62,432 nt of DNA from an uncultured Lachnospiraceae bacterium (GTDB lineage Bacteria; Bacillota; Clostridia; Lachnospirales; Lachnospiraceae): positions 1 through 62,432 of the forward strand of contig CADACD010000017.1 of assembly GCA_902786365.1 (NCBI GenBank), written 5' to 3'. Below the pieces are notes generated by a model. The model was not told where the DNA came from. It made no database searches and saw only the letters and a program-made list of their open reading frames with translations. Position numbers and translations under genes: made by a program. Positions 8,753 through 18,458 of the stretch are shown here, piece after piece; position 1 is the first letter of the stretch; every line of letters begins with the position of its first letter.

Positions 8753-9150
8753 ATGTATTTGGAAGTGTCAGATCTTAAGAAATGTTATGGCAAGGATGAA
8801 AGTTTCAATGAGGTTTTGAGAGGAATTACGACAAATGTAGAAAAAGGAAAAATGTGATTCAAGGGACAAGCGGTTCAGGAAAATCAACATTTCTCAATTG
8901 TATAGGTGGTCTTGAAACATTTGATTCCGGTTCCATAAAAGTAGCCGGAAAGGAATTGTATGGTTTAAAACAGGAAGAACTTCTTGAGTACAGAAGGGAA
9001 AATCTCGGTTTTGTATTCCAGTTTTATAACCTCGTGCAGAATCTGACTGTCAGGGAAAATATACAGGTCTGTGAATTTTTATCACATGCTCCACTAAATA
9101 TGGATGAGATGATAGAAATACTTGGACTAAAGGAACACGAGAAAATATGA
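8753..9150 (+). pseudogene. Broken ABC transporter ATP-binding gene
   Basis: ATG at 8753, after a good AAGGTG, starts a MacB/LolD-like ATPase (MYLEVSDLKKCYGKDE...). An in-frame TGA at 8855-8857 follows where relatives read ...GKMCVIQG. The frame from 8854 then carries Walker A GTSGSGKST, Q-loop FQFYNLVQN and TVRENI, and stops at 9148-9150 right before the position of the ABC signature. The signature, Walker B and H-loop are missing. At least one frameshift and a large deletion are needed to explain this. It belongs to the padR operon and is presumably non-functional. Confidence 0.85.
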
Positions 9151-9240
9151 GAATATGAACAAAGTGCCGGCGGCAAGACTTGAAGATTTGTAGTTTAGCA
9201 GCAATAAAACAAAGGGAGTAATGACAGGAAATGTCATAAG

Positions 9241-9416
9241 AAAAGTCATGCAGAAGATTTGCCAATATTGGATGTGCCATGGACATTGCATTTAACTGGT
9301 GGCTCTATGTGATTATTTTTGTGATGGTTATTGTGTTGTATTTTATCATTAATGCTGTGTTGGTTGGAAAAATCAGAAAGATTACTCTGGGAGAGGTGCT
9401 GAAAAACAGAGAATAA
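9241..9416 (+). pseudogene. Remnant of an FtsX-type permease C-terminus
   Basis: Only the last helix and tail of a permease survive. KSHAEDLPILDVPW is read in one frame, then after a shift near 9290 a second frame gives NWWLYVIIFVMVIVLYF... ending in GEVLKNRE and a TAA at 9414-9416. That ending is the hallmark of MacB/FtsX permeases. It would have been the partner of the broken ATPase at 8753, with almost the whole permease deleted. Confidence 0.8.
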
Positions 9417-9446
9417 AAACTGCATATAAATCATGTCAAATAATTA

Positions 9447-9506
9447 GAGTCAGATGTGAAAAAGTAACAAGATTATCAAAAGATTCACGTCTGGTTCTTT
9501 TTTTTG
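9447..9506 (+). terminator. Terminator ending the decayed padR-ABC operon
   Basis: An imperfect stem of about 14 pairs (GAGTCAGATGTGAA with TTCACGTCTGGTTC) is followed by TTTTTTTT. It still separates the old operon from the intact ABC genes. Confidence 0.65.
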
Positions 9507-9517
9507 CTTGCGATATA

Positions 9518-9560
9518 TAGTTAGTTGTGGTAGAATAACGAAGTTAGCAGTAACTAACTA
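9518..9560 (+). promoter_or_regulatory. GTTAG-N6-CTAAC operator upstream of the ABC transporter
   Basis: GTTAG-CAGTAA-CTAAC at 9543-9558 shares its geometry with the sites before feoA, feoB and the flavodoxin genes. It is extended to AGTTAG/CTAACT. A further half-site TAGTTAGTT at 9518-9526 makes a longer inverted repeat with AACTAACTA at 9552-9560. The site lies about 125 bases before the ABC ATPase start. Confidence 0.55.
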
Positions 9561-9682
9561 ATATATAAATTGAAATACTTAAATAAAAAAAATTGAGTAT
9601 ATAAGAATCTTTTTTAAAAAACAAGTAAAGTCCATAAAATTTGATAGTCAGATTGACAATAGGATAGAAAGGAAGGAAAAAT

Positions 9683-10393
9683 ATGGCAGGTAAAACAATA
9701 GTTGAATTTAAAAATGTTGTGAAAATATATGGTTTAGGTGATGGAGAGCAGATTGCTGCCAATCATGTGAATTTTACGATTGATGAGGGAGAATTTGTGG
9801 TGATTTTAGGTCAGTCGGGAGCCGGAAAGTCTACAGTATTAAATATGCTCGGCGGTATGGACACACCTACATCGGGAACAGTGACAATAGATGGAATGGA
9901 AGTATCAAAAATGAATGATAATGAGTTATCCGATTATAGGGCAAAAACGATAGGATTTATTTTCCAGTTTTATAATCTTCTTCCAAGTCTTACAGCTTAT
10001 GAAAACGTGGCACTTACAAAAAATATTGTAAAGGATACATTAGATCCACTTGAACTTCTTCGTTCAGTAGGGTTAGAAGAACATAAGGATAAATTTCCAT
10101 CTCAGATGTCAGGTGGTGAGCAACAGAGAGTTTCGATTGCAAGAGCACTTGCAAAGAATCCAAAGATTGTACTTGGAGATGAACCGACAGGGGCACTTGA
10201 TTCCAAAACAGGTGTTATCGTTCTTGAATTATTGCAGAAAATGTGTAAAGAGCAGAAAAAAACAGTAATTCTTGTCACACATAATGCTGACATTGCACAG
10301 TGTGCAGACAAAGTAATCAGAATGAAAAATGCAAAAATAAAAGAAATAAAAATCAATGACAACCCTGTTCCTGTAAAGGAGGTAGCTTGGTAA
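9683..10393 (+). CDS. ABC transporter ATP-binding protein (MacB/LolD-like)
   Basis: A complete 236-residue ATPase: Walker A GQSGAGKST at about 43-51, Q-loop FQFYNLLPS near 95-103, signature MSGGEQQRVSIARAL near 143-157, Walker [13 protein letters not shown] near 163-174 and the H-loop VTHN. It belongs to the branch that drives FtsX/MacB-type permeases, which act as mechanotransmitters for peptide or lipoprotein export or for antimicrobial peptide sensing. The permease gene starts inside its stop codon (TAATG), so translation is coupled. A GTTAG-N6-CTAAC operator upstream suggests shared control with the iron genes near 41-46 kb. The substrate is unknown. Confidence 0.92.
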   Translation: MAGKTIVEFKNVVKIYGLGDGEQIAANHVNFTIDEGEFVVILGQSGAGKSTVLNMLGGMDTPTSGTVTIDGMEVSKMNDNELSDYRAKTIGFIFQFYNLLPSLTAYENVALTKNIVKDTLDPLELLRSVGLEEHKDKFPSQMSGGEQQRVSIARALAKNPKIVLGDEPTGALDSKTGVIVLELLQKMCKEQKKTVILVTHNADIAQCADKVIRMKNAKIKEIKINDNPVPVKEVAW

Positions 10394-12693
10394 TGCTTAC
10401 AAAAAAAATGTTCCGTGAGATAAAGTCGAACTTTGGACAGTTTTTCTCACTTTTTTTACTATCATTTCTTGCAGTAGCTCTCTTTGCTACATTCAAAGCA
10501 AGTAACGCAGGTGCTTACAAAGCGATAGAAAAGTTTCATAAAGAATGTAATCTTGCCGACGGATGGCTGTACGGTGAAGGTTTTACGACTGAAAATCTTG
10601 AAAATATAAGAAATTTGGAGGATATTAACGAGGCACAGTTAAGAACCCATCTGACAGGCAATTCTGTCGAACAGGGAAATGCACAGATAGAAATCTATCT
10701 GCAAGAGGAAAGTGTTGTTAACAAACCTTACATAGTGAAAGGAAAAGAGTTTGATGTATCAGATACGGACAGTCTTTGGCTATCAGAAAAATTTGCAGAG
10801 GAATGGGATTTAGAAATCGGAGATGCATTTGCATATGAATATAATGGTGTTGTGGTGAATAAAAAAATTGCCGGATTGATAGCGTCGCCAGAGTATGAAT
10901 ATATGTGTGCAGATGAAGATCTTGATGTGGATTTTAAGAACATTGCCTATGTGTATATGGCGTATAGCGGATTTCCGGTTAGGGAATTGATGCCATACAC
11001 AGAGTTGATTTTTACAACGGATGTGAAAAATGTACTTTCACTGGAAGATAAATTGTCAGATGCTTTAGATGAAAATTATGCTGTATTTATCGACCAAAGT
11101 TCCGTATATGGATTAAAAATATTACGAGATGAGTTAAACCAGCATGAGCAGTTTTCTTATATATTTACAATTGTGTTTCTTGCAATTGCACTTTTGGTCA
11201 TCATGACAACAATGAACAGGATGGTGGCTGCACAGCGTACGCAGATAGGAACCATGAATGCGATGGGAATGAAGAGAAGAAAAATCAAATTGCATTACAT
11301 GGGATATAGTTTTGTTGTCTCACTGATCGGTGCGATTTTGGGACTTATCTTTGGAACGTTTTGTCTTGGAAAGTATCTTGTAGATGTATTTTCGGGATTT
11401 TACATTGTCCCTGGTTGGAAAACCGGCTACAACATATCATTTATCATTGTTGCATTTATTGTTGTGTTAGTATGCACCCTGACATCCTATTTAAGCTGTA
11501 GAAAGCTGTTAAAAGTGAATCCGTCAGAGTGTCTTAGGCCAGCTCCCCCAAAAGCCGGCAAAAGATGCATCTTTGAGAAACTTCCATTTTGGAATCAACT
11601 TGGATTTTACAGTCAGTATAATTTAAGAGATATTTCAAGAGCAAAGCTACGTGCTTTTATGGGAGTATTCGGAACGGCATGTGGTATGATGCTGATGATA
11701 TCCGGATTTGCATGCAATACAACGCTTGACAATATGTATGAGTGGACATTTGAAAGATTGCAGAATTATAAATATGACATGCAATTTTCAGACAGTATTA
11801 CAACGGAACAGGCTGGCGAAATTGCAGAAATATATGAAGGTGAGTTTGTGATGATGGGAAGTGTCGAGATTGCGAAGAAAGAACATGCCCTATCTAACCA
11901 AAAGAAGACAACATCAATTGTGGTGATGGAAGGCAAGGGATACTACGGCATTACAAATGTGAAACAAGAGGTGGTATCACTGAAACCTGAAACGATAGCG
12001 ATATCGTCAAAACTTGCAAAATCACTTGGAATAAAGGTGGGAGATACTATATACTGGCATATCTATGATAAGAATGAATGGTACAGTGCCAAAGTAGGAG
12101 TGATTAGCAGGAATCCGACTGTTTCTGCCATTACCATGTTAAGAGAGGATTTTGAAAAAACGGGAAATAAGTATAAACCTACTGCATTTTACACAGATGA
12201 AGATATTGTTGGATATGAAAAGGAAAATGAAGCTGTATCGGCAACACACAGCAGCAAAGAAATCAAAGAGGCATATGAAACAAATATGGAAGTGATGAAT
12301 CTTATGGTTATCATCTTTATGATATTTGCAACAGTGATGCCGGTAGTTGTACTGTATAATTGTGGTAATTTATCATTTAATGAGAGAGTGAAAGAGTTTG
12401 CTACATTGAAAGTAATGGGATTTAGAAGCGGAAAGATTAGAAAACTTTTGTCATTACAAAATTTGTGGCTGTCACTCATCGGTGTGTTGATTGGTGCACC
12501 GTTTGGCAAAATTTTATTACAGTATATGTTTGATTCAAATGGAGACAGCTATGATTACATGGCGGTTGTGTCTGTTGCGGATTATCTGATTTCAGGAGCA
12601 TTGGTGCTTGCAGTTTCCGTACTTGTAAGTTTTATGTTTTCAAAGAGGATTAAGAACCTTGATATGGTGGAAGTGCTCAAAGGAATGGAATAG
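10393..12693 (+). CDS. ABC transporter permease, FtsX/MacB type
   Basis: This 766-residue permease has the duplicated FtsX layout: an N-terminal helix (FGQFFSLFLLSFLAVALFAT), a large extracytoplasmic domain (about 45-255), three helices, then a second helix, a second extracytoplasmic domain (about 450-635) and three final helices, ending NLDMVEVLKGME. Such proteins pair with MacB-like ATPases. The ATG at 10393 overlaps the preceding TAA; an earlier TTG at 10387 is unlikely. A terminator follows. Compared with the broken transporter at 8.7-9.4 kb this one is intact and may have replaced it. Confidence 0.9.
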   Translation: MLTKKMFREIKSNFGQFFSLFLLSFLAVALFATFKASNAGAYKAIEKFHKECNLADGWLYGEGFTTENLENIRNLEDINEAQLRTHLTGNSVEQGNAQIEIYLQEESVVNKPYIVKGKEFDVSDTDSLWLSEKFAEEWDLEIGDAFAYEYNGVVVNKKIAGLIASPEYEYMCADEDLDVDFKNIAYVYMAYSGFPVRELMPYTELIFTTDVKNVLSLEDKLSDALDENYAVFIDQSSVYGLKILRDELNQHEQFSYIFTIVFLAIALLVIMTTMNRMVAAQRTQIGTMNAMGMKRRKIKLHYMGYSFVVSLIGAILGLIFGTFCLGKYLVDVFSGFYIVPGWKTGYNISFIIVAFIVVLVCTLTSYLSCRKLLKVNPSECLRPAPPKAGKRCIFEKLPFWNQLGFYSQYNLRDISRAKLRAFMGVFGTACGMMLMISGFACNTTLDNMYEWTFERLQNYKYDMQFSDSITTEQAGEIAEIYEGEFVMMGSVEIAKKEHALSNQKKTTSIVVMEGKGYYGITNVKQEVVSLKPETIAISSKLAKSLGIKVGDTIYWHIYDKNEWYSAKVGVISRNPTVSAITMLREDFEKTGNKYKPTAFYTDEDIVGYEKENEAVSATHSSKEIKEAYETNMEVMNLMVIIFMIFATVMPVVVLYNCGNLSFNERVKEFATLKVMGFRSGKIRKLLSLQNLWLSLIGVLIGAPFGKILLQYMFDSNGDSYDYMAVVSVADYLISGALVLAVSVLVSFMFSKRIKNLDMVEVLKGME

Positions 12694-12743
12694 AGAGAAT
12701 AAAAGTAGCTTTTATGGAAAAGATTGAATAATGTAAATTATGA

Positions 12744-12792
12744 GGCTTGTGTGGTAAGAATAGAAAATTGATTACCCTACAAGCCTGCTTTT
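12744..12792 (+). terminator. Terminator after the first intact ABC operon
   Basis: AGGCTTGT..GGTAA pairs with TTACC..ACAAGCCT around a loop of about 14 bases, followed by GCTTTTA. Confidence 0.65.
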
Positions 12793-12924
12793 AGGATGTG
12801 AATTGTAGATTTAAGAGAAGGGGTATGATTTTACTTGTACTATTATCAAAATATGGTACAATAATTGTTAAATTAAAATTGTTTATGCTATCAGGTTGTT
12901 TTATCAATCAGATTGGAGTATTGA

Positions 12925-14025
12925 ATGAAAATAATTCACTGTGCAGACCTTCATCTTGATTCGAAGATGACAGCAAATCTGACGAATGAAAAAGCGAAAA
13001 TAAGAAAAGCAGAGTTACTAAACACTTTTAAAAATATGGTAAAATTTGCAAGTAAAAATGATGTGAAAGCAATTATTATCGCAGGAGATTTGTATGACAC
13101 TAAGAATATATCAGCAACAGCAAAGAATACCGTGATAGGCGAAATCGTAAGACATACAGAGATTGATTTTTATTATCTGAGAGGAAATCACGATAGTGAA
13201 AGTCTATTTGAAGGTGTAGAAATTCCTGCGAATCTAAAACTGTTTAATGAAAACTGGATATCTTATGAGGCAGATAATAAAAAAAATATCATTATTACAG
13301 GAATAGAATTGACAGCTGAAAATCATAACAGTTTTTATGATACATTGATTCTTGCTCATGATAAGTTTAATATTGTGGTACTCCACGGACAGGAATCACT
13401 ACATAAGGTAAAAAATGACACATGGAATATCAGTATAAGAGAATTGAAAAATAAAGGTATTGATTATATGGCATTGGGGCATATTCATGAATACAAACAA
13501 GGAACAATTGACAGCAGGGGAAGATATTGCTATTGTGGATGTCTTGAAGGCAGAGGATTTGATGAGTGTGGGGAACATGGATTTGTCCTTCTAGATATTG
13601 ATGAGGAAAATAAAACTTTTAAAACACAATTTGTACCGATGGCATATAGAAATTTATATACGGTGAAAGTTGATATTTCGGACTGTATGAATACATCTGA
13701 TATTTCAGACAGAATTGGCAACTGTCTTGATGGTGCGTCCTATGATGAAAAGAGTTTGATTAAAATTGTCTTGACAGGTTATACAGACATTGAATGTGAA
13801 AAAAATATTGAATTATTAGAGAAAGAATATGAAAATGAGTATTTCTTTTTGAAAGTTAGTGATGAGTCTGGTTTTAGGGTCAATTATGAAGAATTTCAGC
13901 TGGATGAATCTTTAAAAGGAGAATTTGTCAGAAATGTAATGAGTGAAAACACAATTAGTGAGGAAGATAAGGCAGAAATCATCAGATATGGAATACAGTT
14001 TCTGATGGGTGCAAAAGATAATTAA
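12925..14025 (+). CDS. SbcD/YhaO-like DNA repair exonuclease (metallophosphoesterase)
   Basis: All calcineurin-type metal-binding motifs are present: D8 and H10 in ADLHLD, GDLYD at 54-58, GNHD at 87-90, HGQ at 154-156 and GHIH at 185-188. The protein is 366 residues, like the YhaO branch of Mre11/SbcD nucleases. Such proteins use two Mn2+ ions to cut DNA ends or hairpins together with an SbcC/Rad50-like ATPase, and that partner is the next gene, 35 bases downstream. A promoter-like TTGTAC-N16-TACAAT lies at 12835-12862. The start follows GGAG. Confidence 0.88.
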   Translation: MKIIHCADLHLDSKMTANLTNEKAKIRKAELLNTFKNMVKFASKNDVKAIIIAGDLYDTKNISATAKNTVIGEIVRHTEIDFYYLRGNHDSESLFEGVEIPANLKLFNENWISYEADNKKNIIITGIELTAENHNSFYDTLILAHDKFNIVVLHGQESLHKVKNDTWNISIRELKNKGIDYMALGHIHEYKQGTIDSRGRYCYCGCLEGRGFDECGEHGFVLLDIDEENKTFKTQFVPMAYRNLYTVKVDISDCMNTSDISDRIGNCLDGASYDEKSLIKIVLTGYTDIECEKNIELLEKEYENEYFFLKVSDESGFRVNYEEFQLDESLKGEFVRNVMSENTISEEDKAEIIRYGIQFLMGAKDN

Positions 14026-14060
14026 ATCTGTAATACATAGTAGAAATTGGAGAAATATTT

Positions 14061-16997
14061 GTGAAATTAATTAGCTGTTATATAGAAAATTTTGGGAAAC
14101 TGAACAATCAGTCGTATGAATTTAATGAGGGTATCAATTCGATTTGTGAAGAAAACGGATGGGGAAAAAGTACACTTGCCACATTTATCAGAGTGATGTT
14201 CTATGGTTTTTTAAATGAAAAATCTAGAAATGGAATTACAAACGAAAGGAAACGTTACAAACCATGGCAGGGAGGAGGATATGGCGGAAAAATCACATTT
14301 GAGACATATGGCAGAATCTATGAAATTGAGAGAACTTTTGGAATAAAAGAAAATGAAGATGAATTTGTGTTGAGAGACAAAAAGACAAATCTTGTATGTA
14401 ATGATTATACTAAAAATATCGGTGAGGAATTATTTAAAATAGATGTGAATTCGTTTATGAGAACAGTTTATATCTCGCAAAATGATTGTGCAGCGACTGC
14501 TACGGCAGGAATCAATGCCAAAATCGGTAATCTTGCAGAAAATACAGATGATATCAATAATTATGATACTGCTGCCAAAAGACTGACAGATTTGCTTAAC
14601 AGTATGAATCCTTCGAGAAAAACAGGCAGTCTGTACAGATTAAAAGATGAAATAGCTGCATTGCAATATGAAGTCGGTAACATCTGTGAGATAGAACGTA
14701 GAATAGAAGAATATACATTGATGCGTGACAAAAAGAAGATAGAACAAGAGGATTTGAAGTATCATCAGATAAAACTTGTTAATGACAGAAAGAAAATCAG
14801 CCGGTTAAATGATACCAGAATTATCCATGAACGATACCAAAATATATGTGATGAGTATTCTAAAAAAAAGAGTAAGGTGGAATATTTAAAAAGTTTATTT
14901 GGTGGAAATATACCAGATATGAAAGAGGTTGATGAATGTATCGAGGAGAATGTAAAACTTTCTTCGTATGAAAATGCTGTAAAAATCTATGAATTATCAA
15001 AGGAGGAAAAAGATAGATTTGCAAGGCTCAATCATATATTTGATTATGGTGAAAATATGCCGGATAAGAAGGAAACAGATGACATTTTAGACAAGATATC
15101 ACAGATGCAACAGATGAATATTGATAAGCAGAAAGTTAGCATGAATCCCGAAGAAGAAGCAAAACTTCAAAAACTTTCAATACATTTTGGTAATGACATA
15201 CCTGATGAAAGCGAGGTGGATTTTCATATCAATCAATATATGACCTGTCATGAAAAGAAAAATTCTCTTGAGGCAAGGAAAGCCGCTTTACATTCCATGA
15301 AAAGCAGTTTAGAGCGTGAGAGCCTGAATGAAAAGAGAAGGATAAATGAATTGATGAAAGAAAAAGAGTTCGTGAAAAATAAGATTAATGAAAAAAAAAC
15401 ATATCTGTCTTCGCTAAAAAGTGAGGTAGAAACGGAGAAAAAGAAACTGTTTGGATTATTCGGATTGGGAATCATTTTTGTTATTTTAGGTATCATAATA
15501 GCTCTGATTTTGAAAAATGGGGTAGTAGCAATAGGAGCCTGTGCGGTTGGGGCATTTTTTTTTCTGTTGATGTATTTTTGTTCAAAGACCAAAAATAGTC
15601 TGGTAAGGGAGATTTCAAACGCAAAATCAGAGATTAAAGAGCTCCTGGAGGATGTGAAGGGGATTAATGAAAATGAGCAGGGTAAAAAATATAAAAGTGA
15701 ATGTAAAATAAACGAAAAGGATAATAACATTTCAGATGACTCCATAACCATCAGTAATATCAAACAAATCGAAAATGAAATCATAGAAGATGAACTATAT
15801 ATCAGAAAAACAGAAAAAGAAATTGTAGGATTTGTTGAACGATATGATTCTGGGAATATTGCTCTTAATGGTAATAATCATATTATAAAAATGCTCTATA
15901 TGATGAAATCGGATATCAATCAATATGAGATATTATTGGCGAAAAAAGCAGCTATCAAAAATAGTCATTATGACAGTCAGATTAACAATTTAAGTGATGA
16001 AATAAAAGAGTTTATTGCAAGATTTTATGATATTACAGTTCTATCAGCGTTACATTACGAAAAAGCAGTTCACAGTATTGAAAAGGATAAAGAAGATTTT
16101 ATTATGTTGCACTCAAAGTGCAGGAATTTAAAAAAGGCAAAACAGGAATATGCATTGACTCTCAATAAAGTAGAAGAATTTTTGTCAAAATTATCTCTAA
16201 AGGTAAAAGATAGTCGAAGCAGTGCAATACAGCTTATGGAGATGAAAGGAAATTTGAACCGGTATACAGAGGGCTGTCAGGAATTAAATCACATATGTAA
16301 AGAGAAGACTGATTACGAAAAAGCTCACAGAGAGGATTTGATAAGATTTGAAGAAGAGAAAGAAAGTTTTACAACAAATATGCAGAGTATTGACGAGAAA
16401 ATAGCTAATCTTGCACAAGAAATGGAGCATATTCAAAAAAGTATAGCTCACTATAGTGGAAAAATTAATGAATTGAGAGAAAGATTTGATGAATTGAATG
16501 AAAAGAGAGATGTTCTAAAAATACTCGAAGAAAAGTATCAGTCCAATTTTAGAAAATATCATCTTTTGAATCAGACAAAAAAACTGCTTGAAAAATCTAA
16601 AAATTCATTTACGGCAAAATATATGCAGCCGATTATGTCAGGTTTTCTGAAATATTATCGTATCATAGACGGTGGTGAAACTGGAGGCATTCATATCGAT
16701 GCACAATCAAATATTACTGTAGATGAAAAAGGGATGCAAAGAGAAATTACCACACTTAGTACCGGAAGACAGGATTTATTAGGAATATGTATGAGAATGG
16801 CTCTTATCAGTGCAATGTATGCAAATGAAAAGCCGGTTGTTATATTTGATGATCCGTTTGTCAATCTTGATGATGCGAGAGTAGAAGGAGCAATCGAATT
16901 GTTAGAAAATATTGCAAAGGAGTATCAGGTGATTTATTTTACATGTCATGAGAGCAGGTATTCAAAAGTAATCAAAAATGAAAGTGTGAAAATATAA
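14061..16997 (+). CDS. SbcC/YhaN-like SMC-type ATPase with an internal membrane hairpin
   Basis: The 978-residue Rad50/SbcC-like protein has Walker A ENGWGKST at residues 31-38, long coiled coils, and at the C-terminus the ABC signature LSTGRQDLLGICMRMAL and Walker B KPVVIFDDPFVNLDD. Two hydrophobic segments (about 467-510, GLFGLGIIFVILGIIIALIL and the next) sit where SbcC has its zinc hook. That fits the YhaN type, in which the coiled-coil apex is membrane-linked. No CXXC hook is visible. The start is a GTG 8 bases after GGAG. It should act with the upstream nuclease in DNA-end processing, possibly at the membrane. Confidence 0.85.
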   Translation: MKLISCYIENFGKLNNQSYEFNEGINSICEENGWGKSTLATFIRVMFYGFLNEKSRNGITNERKRYKPWQGGGYGGKITFETYGRIYEIERTFGIKENEDEFVLRDKKTNLVCNDYTKNIGEELFKIDVNSFMRTVYISQNDCAATATAGINAKIGNLAENTDDINNYDTAAKRLTDLLNSMNPSRKTGSLYRLKDEIAALQYEVGNICEIERRIEEYTLMRDKKKIEQEDLKYHQIKLVNDRKKISRLNDTRIIHERYQNICDEYSKKKSKVEYLKSLFGGNIPDMKEVDECIEENVKLSSYENAVKIYELSKEEKDRFARLNHIFDYGENMPDKKETDDILDKISQMQQMNIDKQKVSMNPEEEAKLQKLSIHFGNDIPDESEVDFHINQYMTCHEKKNSLEARKAALHSMKSSLERESLNEKRRINELMKEKEFVKNKINEKKTYLSSLKSEVETEKKKLFGLFGLGIIFVILGIIIALILKNGVVAIGACAVGAFFFLLMYFCSKTKNSLVREISNAKSEIKELLEDVKGINENEQGKKYKSECKINEKDNNISDDSITISNIKQIENEIIEDELYIRKTEKEIVGFVERYDSGNIALNGNNHIIKMLYMMKSDINQYEILLAKKAAIKNSHYDSQINNLSDEIKEFIARFYDITVLSALHYEKAVHSIEKDKEDFIMLHSKCRNLKKAKQEYALTLNKVEEFLSKLSLKVKDSRSSAIQLMEMKGNLNRYTEGCQELNHICKEKTDYEKAHREDLIRFEEEKESFTTNMQSIDEKIANLAQEMEHIQKSIAHYSGKINELRERFDELNEKRDVLKILEEKYQSNFRKYHLLNQTKKLLEKSKNSFTAKYMQPIMSGFLKYYRIIDGGETGGIHIDAQSNITVDEKGMQREITTLSTGRQDLLGICMRMALISAMYANEKPVVIFDDPFVNLDDARVEGAIELLENIAKEYQVIYFTCHESRYSKVIKNESVKI

Positions 16998-17072
16998 CTT
17001 TGAATTTGGGTTGAAAATCAATAGAAATTATGACATAATTAAAACAATTAAAACTGATGGAGGGCTTTGGGG

Positions 17073-18457
17073 ATGGAAGAGTGGGTGCATAGGATTGGAA
17101 TACGACTATTTGTACAAATCATCATAGAATGCTGGAACACAGTTTTTTTGCTGATTATGATTTTATCAATACTGTTAGGTAAATATCGGGACAAAATGCA
17201 CATCGAAATGAGTAAGGTTAAAATACCGATGATAGATGATGTTATCATATTTTATATAGCAATCTTTATGTATAATCTGTTTGACATATTTTTCTGTGCC
17301 TATACCGGTGTTGTCAGTTCGATAGGATATTACATAAGGGGTATTACTTCGTTAGGATATTATATCGTTGGTGCATTTTTGACACTGTTTTTTTTGCAAA
17401 TTATTAAAAATCATATAGCTGTGAAAAAAGAATTGCATAAGCTGAAAAACATAATATTTGCATTTCAGCTTTTACAAATACCAGGTCTTGTTTTATTGGC
17501 AGCCACACCATTCACAGGTATGCTTTATTATTTTGACAGCCAGAACTATTATCATAGAGGACCACTTTATGGTGTATGGTATTACATCACGCTGATTTCG
17601 TTTATCTTTATTATAGTTGTATATATGGCCTGCAGAAAGAAAATAGACCGTTTTCCCGGACAGGTTATCATAGTAGCTTCTGTGATTCCATTGATAGCCT
17701 TTATATGTAATTATGTTTATATAGGTATCAGCTTTAATAATATTTCTGTATCTATTACGGCTTTGATTATCTTTTTATTGTATGAAAAACAACGAACGGA
17801 TGTTTTGGTTTTGAATGCCTGTGAACTTGAAAAGGCTCAGATTCATCTTGTGGAAAGCAGACTTGCCCTTGAACACAGTAAGAATGAAACTTTGATGGCA
17901 CAGATACAGCCGCATTTTATCAATAATTCTCTGATGGCTTTGCGTTACCAATGCTTTGATTACCCTGAAATTTACGAAAACCTTACGAACTTTTCACGCG
18001 TTCTCATTTTGAAGCACTAGGAGACACTCGGCTGATTATGTTTGAGCAGGAAATGGAAAATATTGAAGCTTATCTTGCACTGGAAAAATGTAATTTTGGT
18101 GACCGGCTAAGGATAGAATATGATATTGACTGTGATGATTTTCTTATTCCGGCACTGTCTGTTCAGCCTCTTGTGGAAAATGCCGTTCGTCATGGTGTTG
18201 CAACCTATGAAAAAGGCGGCACTGTACAGATTAACACTCACAGAGCAGATGGCGAGATTATTATCGAGGTGATAGATAAGGGCTTTGGTAAAAGCAATAT
18301 TACCCCTCAGCAGGAAACTCGTAAGGGAATTGGAGTTGAAAATGTTCGTGCAAGGTTAAAATCTATGAGCCGTGGCAAGCTTAAGATAGTAGGTAACGAA
18401 CAAGGAACGACTGCAATAATTACCATAGATGATATAGGAAAAGTAGGAGGATTATAA
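17073..18457 (+). pseudogene. LytS-type sensor histidine kinase, interrupted by a frameshift
   Basis: The first part (17073-18020) has about seven membrane helices, then the His_kinase region with the phospho-acceptor in QIQPHFINNSLMAL, and runs into a TAG at 18018-18020 after FSRVLILKH. In another frame SHFEALGDTRLIMFEQEME begins at about 17999 and continues through the N-box LVENAVRHG and the G-box GKGIGVENVRARL to 18457. Together they make one kinase of about 460 residues, split by a shift near 17995-18005. Unless it is a sequencing error or a recoding event, phosphotransfer is lost. ATG at 17073 is preferred because GGAGGG lies 8 bases before it. Confidence 0.8.
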
Positions 18458-18458
18458 A

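Noticed and set aside
15248-15784. 178-codon minus-strand frame inside the YhaN-like gene
   Set aside because: It mirrors coiled-coil and helix coding sequence on the other strand. Its Phe/Ser/Leu-rich product has no recognisable features.
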